Part shown: positions 1 to 13,600 of the stretch, one piece after another | Layout: each line of letters opens with the position of its first letter | Position numbering within the stretch: position 1 is the stretch's first letter | Origin: Galaxea fascicularis | Taxonomy: Eukaryota > Cnidaria > Anthozoa > Scleractinia > Euphylliidae | NCBI GenBank assembly: GCA_948470475.1 | Contig: OX419342.1 | Location: 8,694,335-8,758,334, forward strand | Direction: 5' to 3' | Length of the DNA stretch: 64,000 bases | Program-made: the position numbers and the translations under genes | Notes under the pieces: generated by a model | The model's input: only the letters and a program-made list of their open reading frames with translations | Databases searched by the model: none | Told to the model about the DNA's origin: nothing

Positions 1-870
1 CGAATCAAACGCTTTGCTGAAGTCAAAAGAAAGAAGCTTGACAAATTCAATGCCTTTGTCAAGCCAGTTTAGCTAGTGATGTTGACATTTAATAAGGGCC
101 ATGGTGGTACTCTTTGCCCTTCTTTATAACCAAACTAGTCAGATTTAATTTTTCACCTCAGTGCAGGAGATAACACCTGCTTGTAGACAACCCGTTCAAA
201 TATCCTTATAATGATGTCGGTGAGTGGTGATATGGGTCTTAATTGGTTGCAGTCATTTAGAGGACTCTTCAGGAATAGGGGTTACGTTTGGCCATTTCCA
301 CTTTGGGAACTATTAAAGATCCTACTGATAATTGGAGCGAGGTGAGAAGCATAGCCGGCGCCCGCCAGAGTCAATATGGGAGTTCATCGGGTCCAGATGC
401 AGTTCTCTTTTGATGTACAAGGGGATTTCTGACTAAATGTTCATCAACCGTAGGAACCCAACACCCCATCACGTATCTGTATTGGCTCTGGGGTTGCATA
501 CCTCTGGTCAGTATTGATAGATTGAAAATATGTATTTATATCCTCAGGAGATTACACTGAACTAACAGGGATACCTTGCGTTTTCCTTCCTGTGATCCTA
601 TTGGCGGTGTCCCACCACCCCTTAGAGCCCTTAGAGTGTTTCTTATTTTCGCTGTTCACGGCAATCACTTGATTCATGTGGATGACAGAATTAATCTTCT
701 ATCCTCCTGTCGCATTTGGTTCTCAACCGCACCACAGTAACGCGAGATCTTGCCATGGTATACATGCAGTGATTTGTTGTTGACTTTATGAATTATTAAT
801 GACTTTGAGAAGAAGGACTCAATTTCGTTCAGGAGGAACTTATAAAAACGAACCGGGTCAAGCCAGCGCC
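1..870 (-). mobile_element. Decayed non-LTR retrotransposon (LINE), RT region
   Basis: Read on the minus strand, this stretch carries fragments of a LINE reverse transcriptase broken by frameshifts and stops. At 1-27 is the RT motif FDFSKAFDS (catalytic-aspartate block A), cut by the window edge. At about 593-622 is WWDTANRIT, typical of the linker between endonuclease and RT in animal LINEs. Between them are recognisable pieces resembling 'GPDELPY', 'KWPNVTPIPEES' and 'TTMALIKCQHH'. The open stretch at 674-910 continues it upstream. The element is truncated at the window edge and non-functional. An overlapping open stretch up to 1166 may be more of it but is not recognisable. The clade is not assigned. 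Confidence 0.75.
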
Positions 871-1259
871 TCAAACTTTGACATGCCTTCTTGAAAAGCG
901 TTACTTTCAATTACGAACATTTTATCCAGATCAAGGGGACAACAATGGGAACCTGAGTTGCACCCAACTACGCAAATGTCTATATGGGAAGATTTGAAGA
1001 AAACTTTGTATACAAAACAAAGTGGTCCGATCACGTAATAATCTGGGTATGGTTCATAGATCGACATTTTCTTCATATGGAAAGGAGACGTAGACTCCTT
1101 AACGGAATTCGTTGACCACCTGAACATCGCAGCACCGTCAATCAAATTCACACACGAAATATCCACTAATTCAGGTAAAGGATAGACAAGGCAACATCAA
1201 CACAGACGTCTATCAGAAACCTACAAACACACATCCATACCTACACTGGACTTCAGCAA

Positions 1260-2110
1260 CAGCCGAGCATTGAGATTGAGAAGAATATGCTCTTCCACTG
1301 ACACACTGAGGAAACGGATAGCCAAATACGCTGATTTCTTTGTACCATGTGGCTACCAACGGACCAAGGTTTTACGGGAAATGCAAAAAGTCCTTACAAT
1401 GACACAAGAAGAAAGTCTACAGACCAGAGAAAGGGAATCTACGGATCGTATCCCCTGGTCACTACATTCAACCCACATACCACCTTTATTGCAGAGATTG
1501 CAAGAAGAAATTGGAACTTCCTCCAATCTAAAGAAAGACTGGCCCACATATTCAACTAACCACCCCTAGTGGCGTACAGACGGCCAACAAGCCTCCGGGA
1601 TAGACTCGTGAGTATTAAATTCAAGACAGTCAACAACACTCTTGTACCAAGAGGCTGCCAAGCATGCGGAAAACCAAAGTGCAGCTGGTGCAAAAGAATC
1701 AACAAAACTACCACATTTACCAGCAGTAACAACAATAAGACCTTTAAAATATTTCACATTGTAAACTGCCATCATGGGTTATTTACATTATTGAGTGTAA
1801 CATCTGCAATCTACAGTACATAAGCAAGAGCGAAACAGCGTTCAATCTTCGCTTAAACAACCACAGAAATCACATCAAAAAGGGAATCAGCAGTTGTGAA
1901 CTTACGGAGCACTTTCTACATAATAAACGAACACATAACTTCGAAAATAACGTGATCATTACAATAATAGAACAGATCAGGATACCTAATATAAGCAATG
2001 AACAGAAAAAAGATCTTCTTAGACACCGGGAGATATTCTGGTGAAAGAAACTGAATTCCATGCAGCCAAATGGACTCAACAAACGAATTGGCCAACTATT
2101 TATATTCAAT
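1260..2110 (+). mobile_element. Penelope-like element, C-terminal RT and GIY-YIG remnant
   Basis: Plus-strand coding remnant. At 1270-1430 it reads RLRRICSSTDTLRKRI and GYQRTKVLREMQ, the end of a Penelope-type RT. A frameshift near 1430 leads to 'IARRNWNFL', then 'VAYRRPTSLRDRLV' and a cysteine cluster GCQACGKPKCSWCK (about 1570-1700). Next comes CNICNLQYISKSETAFNLRL followed by NNHRNHIKKG, which matches a degenerate GIY-YIG endonuclease. At least one frameshift and one in-frame stop (about 2040) make it inactive. The cysteine cluster followed by a GIY-YIG-type domain is characteristic of endonuclease-bearing Penelope elements. The hammerhead motifs just downstream fit this call. Confidence 0.75.
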
Positions 2111-2238
2111 AAAGGTCGCTAATTACTGCAAATTCTTAATTGACGTATATACACAATCATGCTATACAATTAAGCAATTTGCGGAGGAAATTACCTTTAA
2201 CACGTAATATAATTAACTGTAATACCGAATGCAGTTTA

Positions 2239-2275
2239 GACCCCTGAAGAAGGCGTAAGCCGAAACGCGTCGGGT
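2239..2275 (+). ncRNA. Degenerate hammerhead-ribozyme-like motif
   Basis: Contains CTGAAGA (2244-2250; consensus CTGATGA), a GGC-GTAA-GCC stem-loop II, then GAAAC (2262-2266) and GCGTC. GACCC before the core pairs with GGGTC after it as stem I. The T-to-A change in the core predicts reduced or no cleavage. Position just 3' of a Penelope-like element matches known hammerheads in Penelope terminal repeats. Confidence 0.5.
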
Positions 2276-2575
2276 CATTAAAGGATTTAAATGAACTGAT
2301 GTTGTCCATTCTCCTTTGTACATACTAAATATATATATTTAGAAGATGATATGCTATGCTATATTCGTTTATTTTACCGTTCATTTTGTTTTTCCAGTAG
2401 ATTTAGATCGTATTGTTATGGTTTCACGCGTAGTAATTACCGATTGTTCATCACTTGTTAATTTTTTGCTGTTATGTGTTATCACGCCCTGTTATGTAAT
2501 CATCTTTGTAATGTTTTGTCATCTTTTATGCTGTAAACTTATTTAAGGAAATTGTAATTTTCACTTGCACTGAAA

Positions 2576-2610
2576 CTGATGAAGGTCACTGACCGAAACG
2601 TCTTTTTATA
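2576..2610 (+). ncRNA. Hammerhead-ribozyme-like motif with consensus core
   Basis: CTGATGA (2576-2582) is followed by stem II GGTC-ACT-GACC and then GAAAC (2595-2599) and GTC. The core matches the hammerhead consensus. It lies about 470 bp 3' of the Penelope remnant, and Penelope terminal repeats are known to carry hammerheads. Stems I and III are short or unclear, so activity is uncertain. Confidence 0.55.
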
Positions 2611-2649
2611 AAACATTTTATCTTTTTAATATTTTTTAGTGTATATATT

Positions 2650-3297
2650 TTCTTTCGCTCGAAGTTGTCCGTCCTCGTTTTCCATACTAGTTTTAAATTT
2701 ACTTCTCGAGGTTTGGACTGTGAATCCCTTCGGATCCTTCTGGCGCGGAGGCATCTCTGTTGGCTCGAAACATTTTAATTTGTTATATATATATATCGAT
2801 TCCACAAAAGTCCCGTCTGTTTCATTTATTCATTTTTTAGTGATCATGCTATATACTTATACAACATCTGCAATTCTATTTCAGCGCTTTTTTGAAGCAG
2901 TATTGCGCTGGCTTGAGGAGAGATCGGTGTAGTAAGTAATCTTCTGAATAATGTAATTGCCACTATTCTGAAAAGCACTCAAATCCAAGAAGGAAATTGT
3001 TTTAGCATAAACGCCTTAAGAAGTACAAAACTGTCCTAATTTTACTCGCACAGTCGTGTGTTTTGAAAAATTATGTTCGTTTGCTCTACTTAAGCTTAGA
3101 ATTATGCTAACAATATGGTCTCAACCCTAGCCCCGAGTGTGCTGCTCCCTTGCTACTCCATTTCTCCTGTCACTATCCTGCCTGTCACCAATGGAAATGC
3201 CTTTACTGCTACTTTTTCCTTACTTAGCACTTCCAGAGCTCTTTCGGGGTCATCTGTGATAAAAAAATTATTTTTACTATGTTTATCTACCGTTTTC
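2650..3297. other. 3' flank of the polycystin gene, no gene seen
   Basis: AT-rich sequence between the Penelope-derived repeat and the polycystin stop codon. A TTTATT at 2825-2830 (AATAAA on the minus strand) is a possible polyadenylation signal about 470 bp past the stop. This is a weak guess; nothing else is recognisable. Confidence 0.3.
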
Positions 3298-4682
3298 CTA
3301 CTGATGGGTTAAAAAGTGGTCTTCATCAAACTCATGCTTCGCCAAGATAGAGACTCTGCGATCTATCTCACCGAGCGAATCGTCAATGTAAGAGCAGTCA
3401 TCTTCGAAGGTGATGTTTACGCAGTAAAGTTTACGGTTGTTCCGTGGATTTCGGCGCGGTAGCACGTTGAGAAGGCTTTGGGTGAAATAGGCAACAATAA
3501 AATCGGCCAAGTCAAGTTCGTCGGAGACGCAATCCTTGTTTTCTTTAAACTCTTCCATAGCAGAAGCAAGAATGGAAATAAAGACGTTTAGGAAAAGGAT
3601 CGTCATTGACCAAATGTAAAGAGTGGAAAAGAAATAGGCTAGAAAGGGATCGATTTTTGACATCTCGATTTTAGGCACTGTCTTACCAAGGAGAAATTCC
3701 ATCTGGGAGACACAAACTTGACGAAAGCTCGAGTATGATTCTATGGCATATCCAAACATCAACATGCCAGATAGGGCAAAGGAAAAAAAGATCACCAAGA
3801 AAATAATAGAGAAGGAGGCCAAACTTTTTCCTGCTAACCGAATTGTTATAGAAAGAATGATAATTTGTTTGTTGAAGCGCATAAGGCTGAGTAACTTGAC
3901 GGTCGCAAGAAAGATCACAACGGAGAGAATGATAGTTTCTATGTTTAACAACAAAGCAGCTCGATGGAAACTAACGGTGGCAAAGATATTCTTCCGCAGA
4001 TCTTGTATTACGTTTGTGGTTGTGCTTTCTCCGACAATGTGAATTACTACAGCTGTAATCGATGTTATAACAAGGATAGCGCTGATCCAGTTCCACAGGT
4101 TTGTGAAATAAGACCAACTCTGACGGCACAGTTTAACAATTTCAACCACTAAATAAGCGACAACCATGACGATCAGAACAAGTCGAAAAAGTAGAACAAG
4201 TTGAACATGACCCGTTTCGGTGCCATACAACTGCAGGGGTTCTACTTTGGTGTAGCTAAAGACGCCTCCAGTCGGTAGAAACTCAAAGAAATAATTAGCA
4301 GCAACCAGCAAGTTCAAGTGTACATTAAAGACGCTGAACTCTACAATTATAGCACGAGTTCGCCGATCTATCCAGTTGTTTTCACTCAGGTCATCAACAA
4401 CTCCTCTAGCTGTCTGTAGATCGTAGCCAAGGTCTGCAACATAACCACCCCCTCCGTAAGATGCTTGTGGACTGACGCTGATCAGGTTACCCATCTCCTC
4501 TGATGATTGGTAACGCCAAGGTTTTGGGCATAGCTTTTCGAAAGAAGCATGGGGGGCGCCAGCGGGAGGAGGTTTCCACTTTGGGAGATACATTGGCGTT
4601 TGGTCTTCGTAGTCAAAAGAGTAATGAGGATAACAGATTCCAGTTACGTTGTAACCTTCCACCATTGTCTTGGGACATACAT
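3298..4682 (-). CDS. Polycystin-like exon 24: polycystin domain, TM7-11 channel, C-tail
   Basis: Last exon with stop TAG at 3298-3300. Begins VCPKTMVEGYNVTGICYPHY and has WRYQSSEEMG, YGGGGYVADLGYDL and NNWIDRRTRAIIVEFSVFNV, all classic TOP-domain motifs. Channel TMs follow: VLLFRLVLIVMVVAYLVVEI, WNWISAILVITSITAVVIHI, IILSVVIFLATVKLLSLMRF, FSIIFLVIFFSFALSGMLMF and IWSMTILFLNVFISILASAM. The pore loop reads SQMEFLLGKTVPKIEM, unlike the LGDF-type filter of polycystin-2. The cytoplasmic tail is about 95 residues, with no obvious long coiled coil. Acceptor AACACACAG. Confidence 0.95.
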
Positions 4683-7600
4683 CTGTGTGTTGAAAGATAA
4701 TGAGAGAATAGGTGTTACATAGAAGTGCAAGCTTCTTTACTTTAGTTGGCTTCTGTTATTGGCGACTTTAAACCAAGTGAAGAGTGGCAATTTCACGTAT
4801 GTGACCAATCGAATGGATCTGTATTTGTCAAGCTGTCTTCCTTCAAGGTGAGAAAACTGCTCTCGCCATTGCTAGATTGTGGCGACATCATTCCTCTACC
4901 ATATACATTTTATTAGCTTTGGGCGTAATTCATGCAGTGTTTGTCCAGGCACCTTCCCTTTAAATAAGCAAAATCCGACTTCTTCTTTAAGTTAAGGTTT
5001 CTTGCAAGGTTTTCAACTACGGAGTAACGAATTTGGAAGCAATCAGATGGGGCACTACGACTATAGCCACTGGCAAAGTGTGTGAGAACAAAGCACAGCT
5101 TGTTTCGTTTGGAAAAACTTCTCGTCTGTTGACTTGACTAAATATTCTGAAATTCAGATAAAATTGATTAAGAAGGAAGAAAAATTAATGCACTTAGAAT
5201 TTCGAAATGCTTCAAATAAAGCTCATAAAAGAAAGAGGTTCAAATATTTGAACGAAGAGATCTTGTTACCTTGTCGAATCCTCAGCTGTCTAATTCTTGG
5301 CATGCCCACTAAAATAGATGCCTTGTCATTTATGTATACTTTGTTTGCTTCTTCGTTGCCGTTGTACCAATCTCCAGCGTACACGCCGGTAGCAAAGATG
5401 TCGATTAGCCAGTGCCAGAGTCCCAGGGCATCACGAACCTCAAGTAGTTACAAGGAACAGCAATTACAGAATGCTTATTATTTAAAAGTAAAGGAGTGAA
5501 AGGAGATGATTCCAAAGGGACGTGGTGAATTTTCGATGGCAAGGATTATTGATTTTTATTGATTAATGAATCCTTTTACAAGGTACAGCGAATGACAAAT
5601 TCATTGAAACACCCTCTTAATGTTGACCAAAACAATCTCATCTTTTTTGCTTCGGTTTTAGTCTAACAGCTTCGCTTGGGTGAGAGATGCAGAAGAGAGC
5701 AAAAGGGTTAACTTTCCACAAACACTGTTCCAAATACAACCTTCCCCTTTCTCCCTGTGCAACTAGTTTGTGGTTTCCTTGATCAAAAGAGCAATGGCAT
5801 CTTTTGTTTTCGTCTCCTTACAACATTTTTTTGGTTGGAGAGGGGGGGGGGGGGGAGGGCGAGGATTTGGAGAGACACTGTTCCGATAGGATTTTGTCGC
5901 ACAATATAGTCATCAAACTTCAGATACATTTCACACTATTTTGAAGCACGAAAAAAGCCATTTAAATCAAAAGGGTACCGTTATTTACAGGCGTCCATAG
6001 CTGACCAGAGAAATGGTATTTGGCTTTAAAGAATGGAAGTAGCTATGAGGAAGATTTCTGAAAGACCTCGAAAGGGGAGATGTAAACGCAATAATGTAAA
6101 TAGACACTAATGTTTATCTCAACTCGGATACCTAACAGTAATGTAACACGTATGGCCGCGAAAACAAAACTATCTTCCAATGCCAAATTATGCATTGGGA
6201 AAGAGACCAACGCCTGGGTGTAAAGATGCATTCACAATTTGCAGCATCTCAATATATTTATATGGCTTTCTACCCATAATACACGGTACGATCTTTAGGT
6301 TCCTGGTGATCAAACCAGAAAATTTCACGTACCCCTTGTGACACTATTCGTACCTGCGTAACGTTTGGTAGAATGGCCCTTGTTTCCTGTACCATCAAAT
6401 ATTGGTGAGAATCCCTGTTTCCATAACATACAACTGCCAGCACCACAAGGAATGCTATGAAGAATGTTACCGACCGGAACACGGACATCGTCTTAGCCTT
6501 ATGTATTCGGTACTTTTTGAACCACTCCAGCTGCCTGGGATCTGGCAAAGGCCCAATGTCGATTTCTGGCGTTCCATCAAACTTTCCATCATTCCATTGT
6601 ACAGACCTACAGCTAGTTAAGTCGATAAAAGAAGAACATATTTGAAGTTAGAGAGCTTGCCTTAACAAGTGAACCAATAAATGGCATTTATATTAAAGTG
6701 CTTTCATATATAGAATTTTTTCAGGCTTCTTTACGCAATTGCATAAATTGCGTTCAAAACCGCGAGGATCACTCTTCATTACATATCAGTTTCGCGGTTC
6801 ATATGTGATTTATTTCGTGTACATCATTACAGATATCTATATTGGCCTTTCTTTTCTTGGACTTGGGGTTAAGGATAGTCTATATCGCCAGTGTTCTGAA
6901 ACCCTATCTTCTACTACTTGACCAGGTTTAATCACACTTAAAAACCCCTCTCTGAGCAAAATAACGTAAATCCACGGCTTTCCTTTCTCTAACTACTTCA
7001 GACTCAATCGCGATCTTTGTAACACTGATTAATTTTCCGAAAATGATACCGTTTTCTAGAATAAAACTCTATGACATATGCCCCCAGGGGGAGTATTCCG
7101 GATTTCAAGTGACGGGGATAATCGAATGGAAGCAAAAATAAAAACCATAAAAAATCCCTGGACTAGAAATTGATTCCCAAAAACTCCCCTACCGAATCTC
7201 CAAGCCTGAGAAATTTCCAAAGAAGATTAAATGATATCAGACGAAAGAAAACATTAAAAATTAAACTACGCGATGGGATACGTGGGCAATACCCTTGTAG
7301 CACTACCACGAATTTTTAGATTGAATTGAATGCTCAAAAATCTCTACTTAAATCAACCCACACTCACAAACTTTTTCGATCATCCCCGTCACTTGAAATC
7401 CAGAGTACGTCCTTGAGAATATTTTAGACGCCGTTGAAATTATACGAAGAAACTTGCATAGTTTGTGTCATGTGTCATACAACCCCTTAAGAGGGCCTAG
7501 AGCCGCTGCAGTTCCATTAAGTATAGAAAGGCAGGTTTTACGTCAGTCACATTTTTCTTTGTAATCTCTTATAGTTATCACGAAACTCCACGAAAATCTA

Positions 7601-10600
7601 AACTGATAAGTTTTAGTGTGCCCTATTTATCCGTTTAAACAAACGAAAAGAAAGGTCGGTGAAATTATCCTTAAAGGTTAACGTTTGGCCGAAGGACATA
7701 ATGATGAGCCAATTCGAGCATTAACAACTTTTCAAGAGCGCTTTAAAACAGTTTGTTCTATTTTACAAACTGGCCATTCTCACCGTCCAATTCTGATAAA
7801 TGGGAAGTGCACCTCGAAGCACATACCTCTGCCCGAACTTTGCTTTGGTCTTCCTCGCCTTTGTTGTTATGATGGTAGCTAAGGCTGACAGCACAATAAG
7901 ACGAACAGGTTGAATGGCGAGGATGTCCATTGTAATGGACATGAGGATTGAGCAAAGCCACTCGTCTGCCGTCTCTTTGCCCCATATCAAACTATAGAAA
8001 AACACAACTGTGGCCGAGGAAACCACCACCGCGAAACAAAGCAACCAAGCAATGTACACGAAAATATGGTGTAAAGGTTTGCTTTCCTCGTCTTCTTCCT
8101 CCTTATCTTGAGATTTCTCGCATTTCCAGTACTTGCAGCAATGTTTGTCAAACGTTGGCCTCGAATTTTTGAAAATTGCCACGATGAGGAAATTGATAGG
8201 AGCTATCACCAAACAGCTCTGGAATGTTATAACGATTTGCCTGATGGACACCTTTAATGGGCCAAGCCTAATGCTATTGCTCTTAACTTCACCGCCCAAG
8301 TTGTAAAACATTGCATTGGCCAACATCGCGGTGAATACTACGCAAAGGCAGCACGTGACACGTTGTGTGCGAGTAAAGAAGTCCCCTGGTCGTTTGGTCA
8401 CGGAGGACATCCATAGATGGGTTTCATATAGTGAGCCAGATATTCGTGATCGAAAAGCCTCTTTAAAGTCTGGATGCCGCGAATCTTCTTCTTCGACCGA
8501 GAGCTTTCTAAACACGTTTCCGTCGTCTTTATCTGGAGAAAACCATTGATTGCACCCCATCTTCCACTTTTTATTGTTTTGTTTGTCCTTGATCACCACA
8601 TAATCTAAAAACCAAGAAGGACTGTCTCCGGAATTATCGTGCCAGATATAAGCATGGTGTACTTTTCCAAGAGGCTCTGAGAGGTGAATAACGAACCTGT
8701 CGACACCTCCGCGGGAAAGGAGAATCTTGGAGGGGTTCATTTCGGGAGACACCGTAATTCGTCCACTGCTACCAGAGCTACCAATAAATACCATTGTGAC
8801 CACAGCTGTTGTGCCACAGTCTTGCCACACACCTGTACTCACTATAATCTCATACTGATATCGACTGGACAAAACTTCCTCATCCTCTTCCGTGTCTAGA
8901 AAGACCTTTGGACTAACCTAAAACGTGTGAAAAAGAATAAGTTACAAAGGACATTTTATTGATAGAATGGTGCTTTGGCTAGTTTGACATAACCTAAATA
9001 TGTCTTTCCATCACTAATTTGCACAATTCAGCTGCCCACAGGTTTCCCTGTGGGTCAGTTAGTTCTAGAATATTCAACTAGCGTGGCAGGAGCATATAAG
9101 TTTGATTCCAGACGTTTTTCTTTGTTCCGTGCATGACCTTGCGAACGTACACATATTTTTCTTTATGATTGCTTACCGTGTCTATTTAGTCTCAAAACTC
9201 AAGAAACATGTCAGCATAAATTAAACAAGGCACGGTACAAGGGACATAAGTAATTAAAGAAGTGTTTCGAGAATATATCTGTTCGAAGGGTTTCTTTTGC
9301 CTCACACTTCAGTTTTGAATTACAGTTCTTTCTTACCTTCTCCTGATCTCGTCGATCTGATCTCTTTGCTAGAACCACAGCAAGAAGGTAGAACGCGAGC
9401 ACAAAAATGATGGTCATAGAAACACCAAAATTCCCGGTCTCATGCAGGCGGCTCAACTCCATAAACACCACATTCATGTCAATTGGGTTAGGCACAACCA
9501 GAAGACCGCCACCGAAAGAAGTTAAGTGGTTACATAAACAGAGAAGGCGATCTCTGCCTGACCCAGGACCAACCTAAGACAAGATAGTGCAAGCACAGAG
9601 AAAATATTATGTTAAGACTACCAAGTTAAGCACTGACGAAAATTCTACGTATAAGACTGTCTTTGTGCATTCGATAATCAGGTGTATTACCTTCAAGGTT
9701 AAGTCTTACTTTCCATAATCACAATTCATGTGACTCGCTGGAATTCGTTTGCATTGTCCTCGCATCCAATCTGACCTTAGACTAGCCTTAGACTCAACAA
9801 ATGTTTCGGATAATTGTTTGTCTTTTTGTTACGTTTTACCATACCAACTCACGAACGATTAAAATATAAAGTTGAACAGAAAACATTTTAAATCTCAAAC
9901 AACTTAAGAGGAGAGCAAGCTGCACGAAAAATTCTACCCTGGGCAACGTACCTTGCAACGGCCAAAATCGTGCGATACTAGTTAAAGAAACCGTTAGACA
10001 AAGTATAATTCGATTCTACGTTCTGACAACGCTTTTTTAAAAATGCGATATAAATACCTTACATCCTTCTGTTACCCATTTCTGTTTATCTCCGGACCAA
10101 AATAGACAGCTCAGTTCCTCTATTTCTATTGTGTAGTTCACATCCAAGAGAGGATCAAAAACATGGAGCGGAGATGTCACATACTCTCCCAAAGAAGGAG
10201 GAGGATCTTTCGTCTCGACACAAGATCGCTTTTGTCTGTTGGTGTTGAAACAAGACCTCCTTGTGCGATGTGAATGGTTACTCCAGGAAACATTTCTCTT
10301 GTATAATAGGCCTAAATAATAAATGCCAGTTTCTGTTAGAACGTCAGGTGTCAATAACAACTGATGTGGGTTACGACTGCAGTTGTACTCCTCTTCATCC
10401 ATGTATTTGTCACAGGAAGTGAGATCTGGAATAGTATAAGTCCTTTGACAGTCCTGCTCTGAGAGATTCCGTCCGCGTTTTACAAATACCTTTAAATGTG
10501 TGTTCACAGTTAGTGTTATCAGGAAGGCCGTTCGTTCTTGCGTCACATTTATCCTGTGATAACGCATCTTTCCTGGCTTTAAAAACGATGATTCAACAAC

Positions 10601-13600
10601 GGACTCGTTGTGAAGTGAATCATCATCGTTGAGTTGAATTGCAAGCTGTAAGTCATTTGTGAGGTTGCTAACAGGAATGATTTCACCTGATTCGTCTCTC
10701 AAGTTGACGCCAAGAACAGGTGACGTGACGAGATTTGCGCTGGAGTCCCAGTAGTAATAGTTGACAAGTGATGAAATTACCTAAAGGAAAAGACAATTAT
10801 TTTATTCTGGTTTATGAAGTCAAGGTGCGGTGTACTTGAGTCACACTACGTAATTTCTTCCAAGCGGTAAATGCATAACAGTACGTTTTCACTAAGGCCA
10901 AAATGTATTAAAAGTCGCCTTCCCATGCGAGTTATGTTTCTCTTGTTTAGTGCATCTTTCAAGACCTACTAAAGCAGATAGTTTCTTTTGACGCATAATG
11001 CGTCTGGTGCCCGTGTTTATACTAGTTGAACTAAACAGACGCACAACAAATGTTTGCCCAAGTCCGTCCCAGACGGATTATGCGTCTCATATAGTTCGTC
11101 CCGTCGTTACACAAGTCGGATAAAATGACAGTCGCATAACTCGTCTGGACGGATAATGCGTCTCTAGTATAAAAAGGGCCAATATTGAGAATGGCGAAGG
11201 TTGACCTATAGAAGCTGCGTAATTCAGACAGTTGCCTTTATCTATCTTGGATCTCAACACGATAAGAAAAGCGTTCCATGCTAATAACTACATAAAGGTA
11301 GCTTCAACCTTTTTTCTATTAGCGCATACTGTGAGGCTGTTTGGGAATATTCAGAATGGCGAACGTTGACTTACTGAAGCTAAGGAGGATCCTTGCTAAT
11401 AGCTATATAGTCGTAGCTTCTGCTGTCTTTATAAACAGCACATTATTTTTTACTTGCACATCAACCTTTTTTCCGTCATCTCATATTTCTGTGAAGCTGC
11501 TTGGGAAGTCAACTGATCTCTTTCAAGGCCAAAATACTTCAGTAAGACCTTCCTTCCATAGATACCCATTGTAATGTTTAAAATGGCAAAATCCGACCAC
11601 CCGCAGCACCATTATTCAGAGATATGTGTTCGCATAAAAAGTATATATATTTCTGCACAATCGATAGCGGCAATGTGCGATCCCCAACTGTATTTATAAA
11701 CAAGACATTACTTACTTGCACGTCAACTAAGTCTCCAGCACCTTTTAACCTCTCTGTGAGGCTTTTTGGGAAGTAAACGGATCCCGATTCAAATTTCATT
11801 TCGGTCCCAGGCAAATTATCAGGATGGAACCTGGCCACTAACGCTTCAATAGCCTTGGTCTTTATTACTGTTGGGTCTTCGCCAACGCCTTTAGTTTTGG
11901 CTATAGTCTTTAGTAAGATATGAAGATATTCCAGGGATCTTAACATTTGATTCCAAGGATTCTGATGAAAAAAGAAACTGTCATTCGTAAGTTGTAAGAG
12001 GAAAAACATAAAGAGCAAAAGCAAGAGTATTTTTCTAAATAAGGCCAACTTTCAGGAATATTGAGGAAATTGATTTCGCGCTCTTCCTGGTCAAAAATTG
12101 GCCGAAACAAATTGCAAGAAATAGCATTGCGAAAACGCCCTAGGAGGGCGAAACTAATGTTAAAAGGAGAAGTATTTGGCACTATATTTATCCGTTTTTG
12201 GGCTGCAGACGGTAGCTGTTCCTGCGAAAAACATATCTTTTTATGCAGATTTGGCCCGTTTTGAAGCAAGTTTAGTCTATAATTGCAAAATAACTTTTCG
12301 GTATGTGGCCGGGGACAAATCAAGTTCGTTTTATGCCTGTGAAATGCCAAAATGCTCTTCTCGCACGAGGTATAAATATTTGTTTGGGTTTTTAAGAGGG
12401 CGCTTTCAAAAACGTTACGAAAATCTAAGAATTTTCCCTGAAATTTGAACAGTAATTGGCATATTGACATGTGATAAGATGGCAGAAGCTCTTTTATCGA
12501 AGACGCCCTCGCAATGACGACAGGAGAGAACATCGACGCAGATGCTAAGGAAGAATTAAGTTTTATTGCCGACCAAGCGATTTCCAACATTCATAGTTGG
12601 AAAGCTCATCTTTTACGCAGCCTCAATCAGGATCAGGCGCGGCTTGATGTTATAGACAGGCTAGATGATTCAAATGTACTTCTGGTTGAAGGCTGAGCAA
12701 TGAAGTTATTGCCGCGCAAGTACCGTGAAAGCCAGCACGACTGGCCCGGCAAACGTGGATTTTCTTGGCACGTTACTGTGCTACGCGTAAGACGGTGGCT
12801 GCTCAGCAACTACAGATGATGGCGTTTGTTCATGTATTATGCAGCCAAGACAGCAACGCTGTGTTAGCGATCAGGAAGACGTCATCGGTAAATTTAAGGC
12901 AATTTTGCAAACTCTGAAAACCGTCACTTACAGACAAGACAATGCTGGGTGCTACCAAGGAGGAGCAACTATAATCGGCGCCTTGAAAGCCAATGTTTAT
13001 ATGTTGTGCAAAGAGAGCATATAGACAAAGTATAAACATCAAACGAACTCGATTAAACAGTGGCCACGTATAGAAAAGTCGGTTCGTAATTGTAAGGTGA
13101 AACCCTTTCAAAGATTGTGTTTTTTCGAAGCAAGAAGCATTTTCTAGAACTTAAAGGTAGGCATAAACAAAGTATCAAATACTCCTCCCTTTAAATAGTT
13201 TTTTTTTCCTTCTGATCATATGGGCTTTACTCCTAACGCGGACATTTACGGGGATGCCAATTTTTGCTAATTAATTCTGCCATGAGTGCGAAAATCGAAT
13301 TTTCTTAAATAATTCGAAACTCCAGCCGTATTTTGAGAAAGAAATCCCGAAACCATTGAAAACTCGTTGATACCTCATTAGAAATTGAAAATATAGATTG
13401 GTTTCCTTTTTGACAGTGGCCGGAACTCTATAATTTCGCCCGATATTCCTGTGCATTCGCTCTTAATACATCAAATTCAAATTAATGCCATTACTTACAT
13501 CTGCCACACCTTCACTTGGGGAGTTTTGGAGGAGTTCACCTTCAGTAGCGCACACCTGTAGTTGTTTCCCCCAAGTAGACAGAAGGTTACTCTGGCCAAT

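Noticed and set aside
5134..5499. 121-codon plus-strand open frame
   Set aside because: It overlaps polycystin exon 23 on the opposite strand, which has strong family motifs and matching splice phases.
5840..5858. Poly-G tracts here and at 15741 and 58947 as regulatory G-quadruplexes
   Set aside because: Simple homopolymers in non-coding DNA, with no positional link to a promoter or exon.
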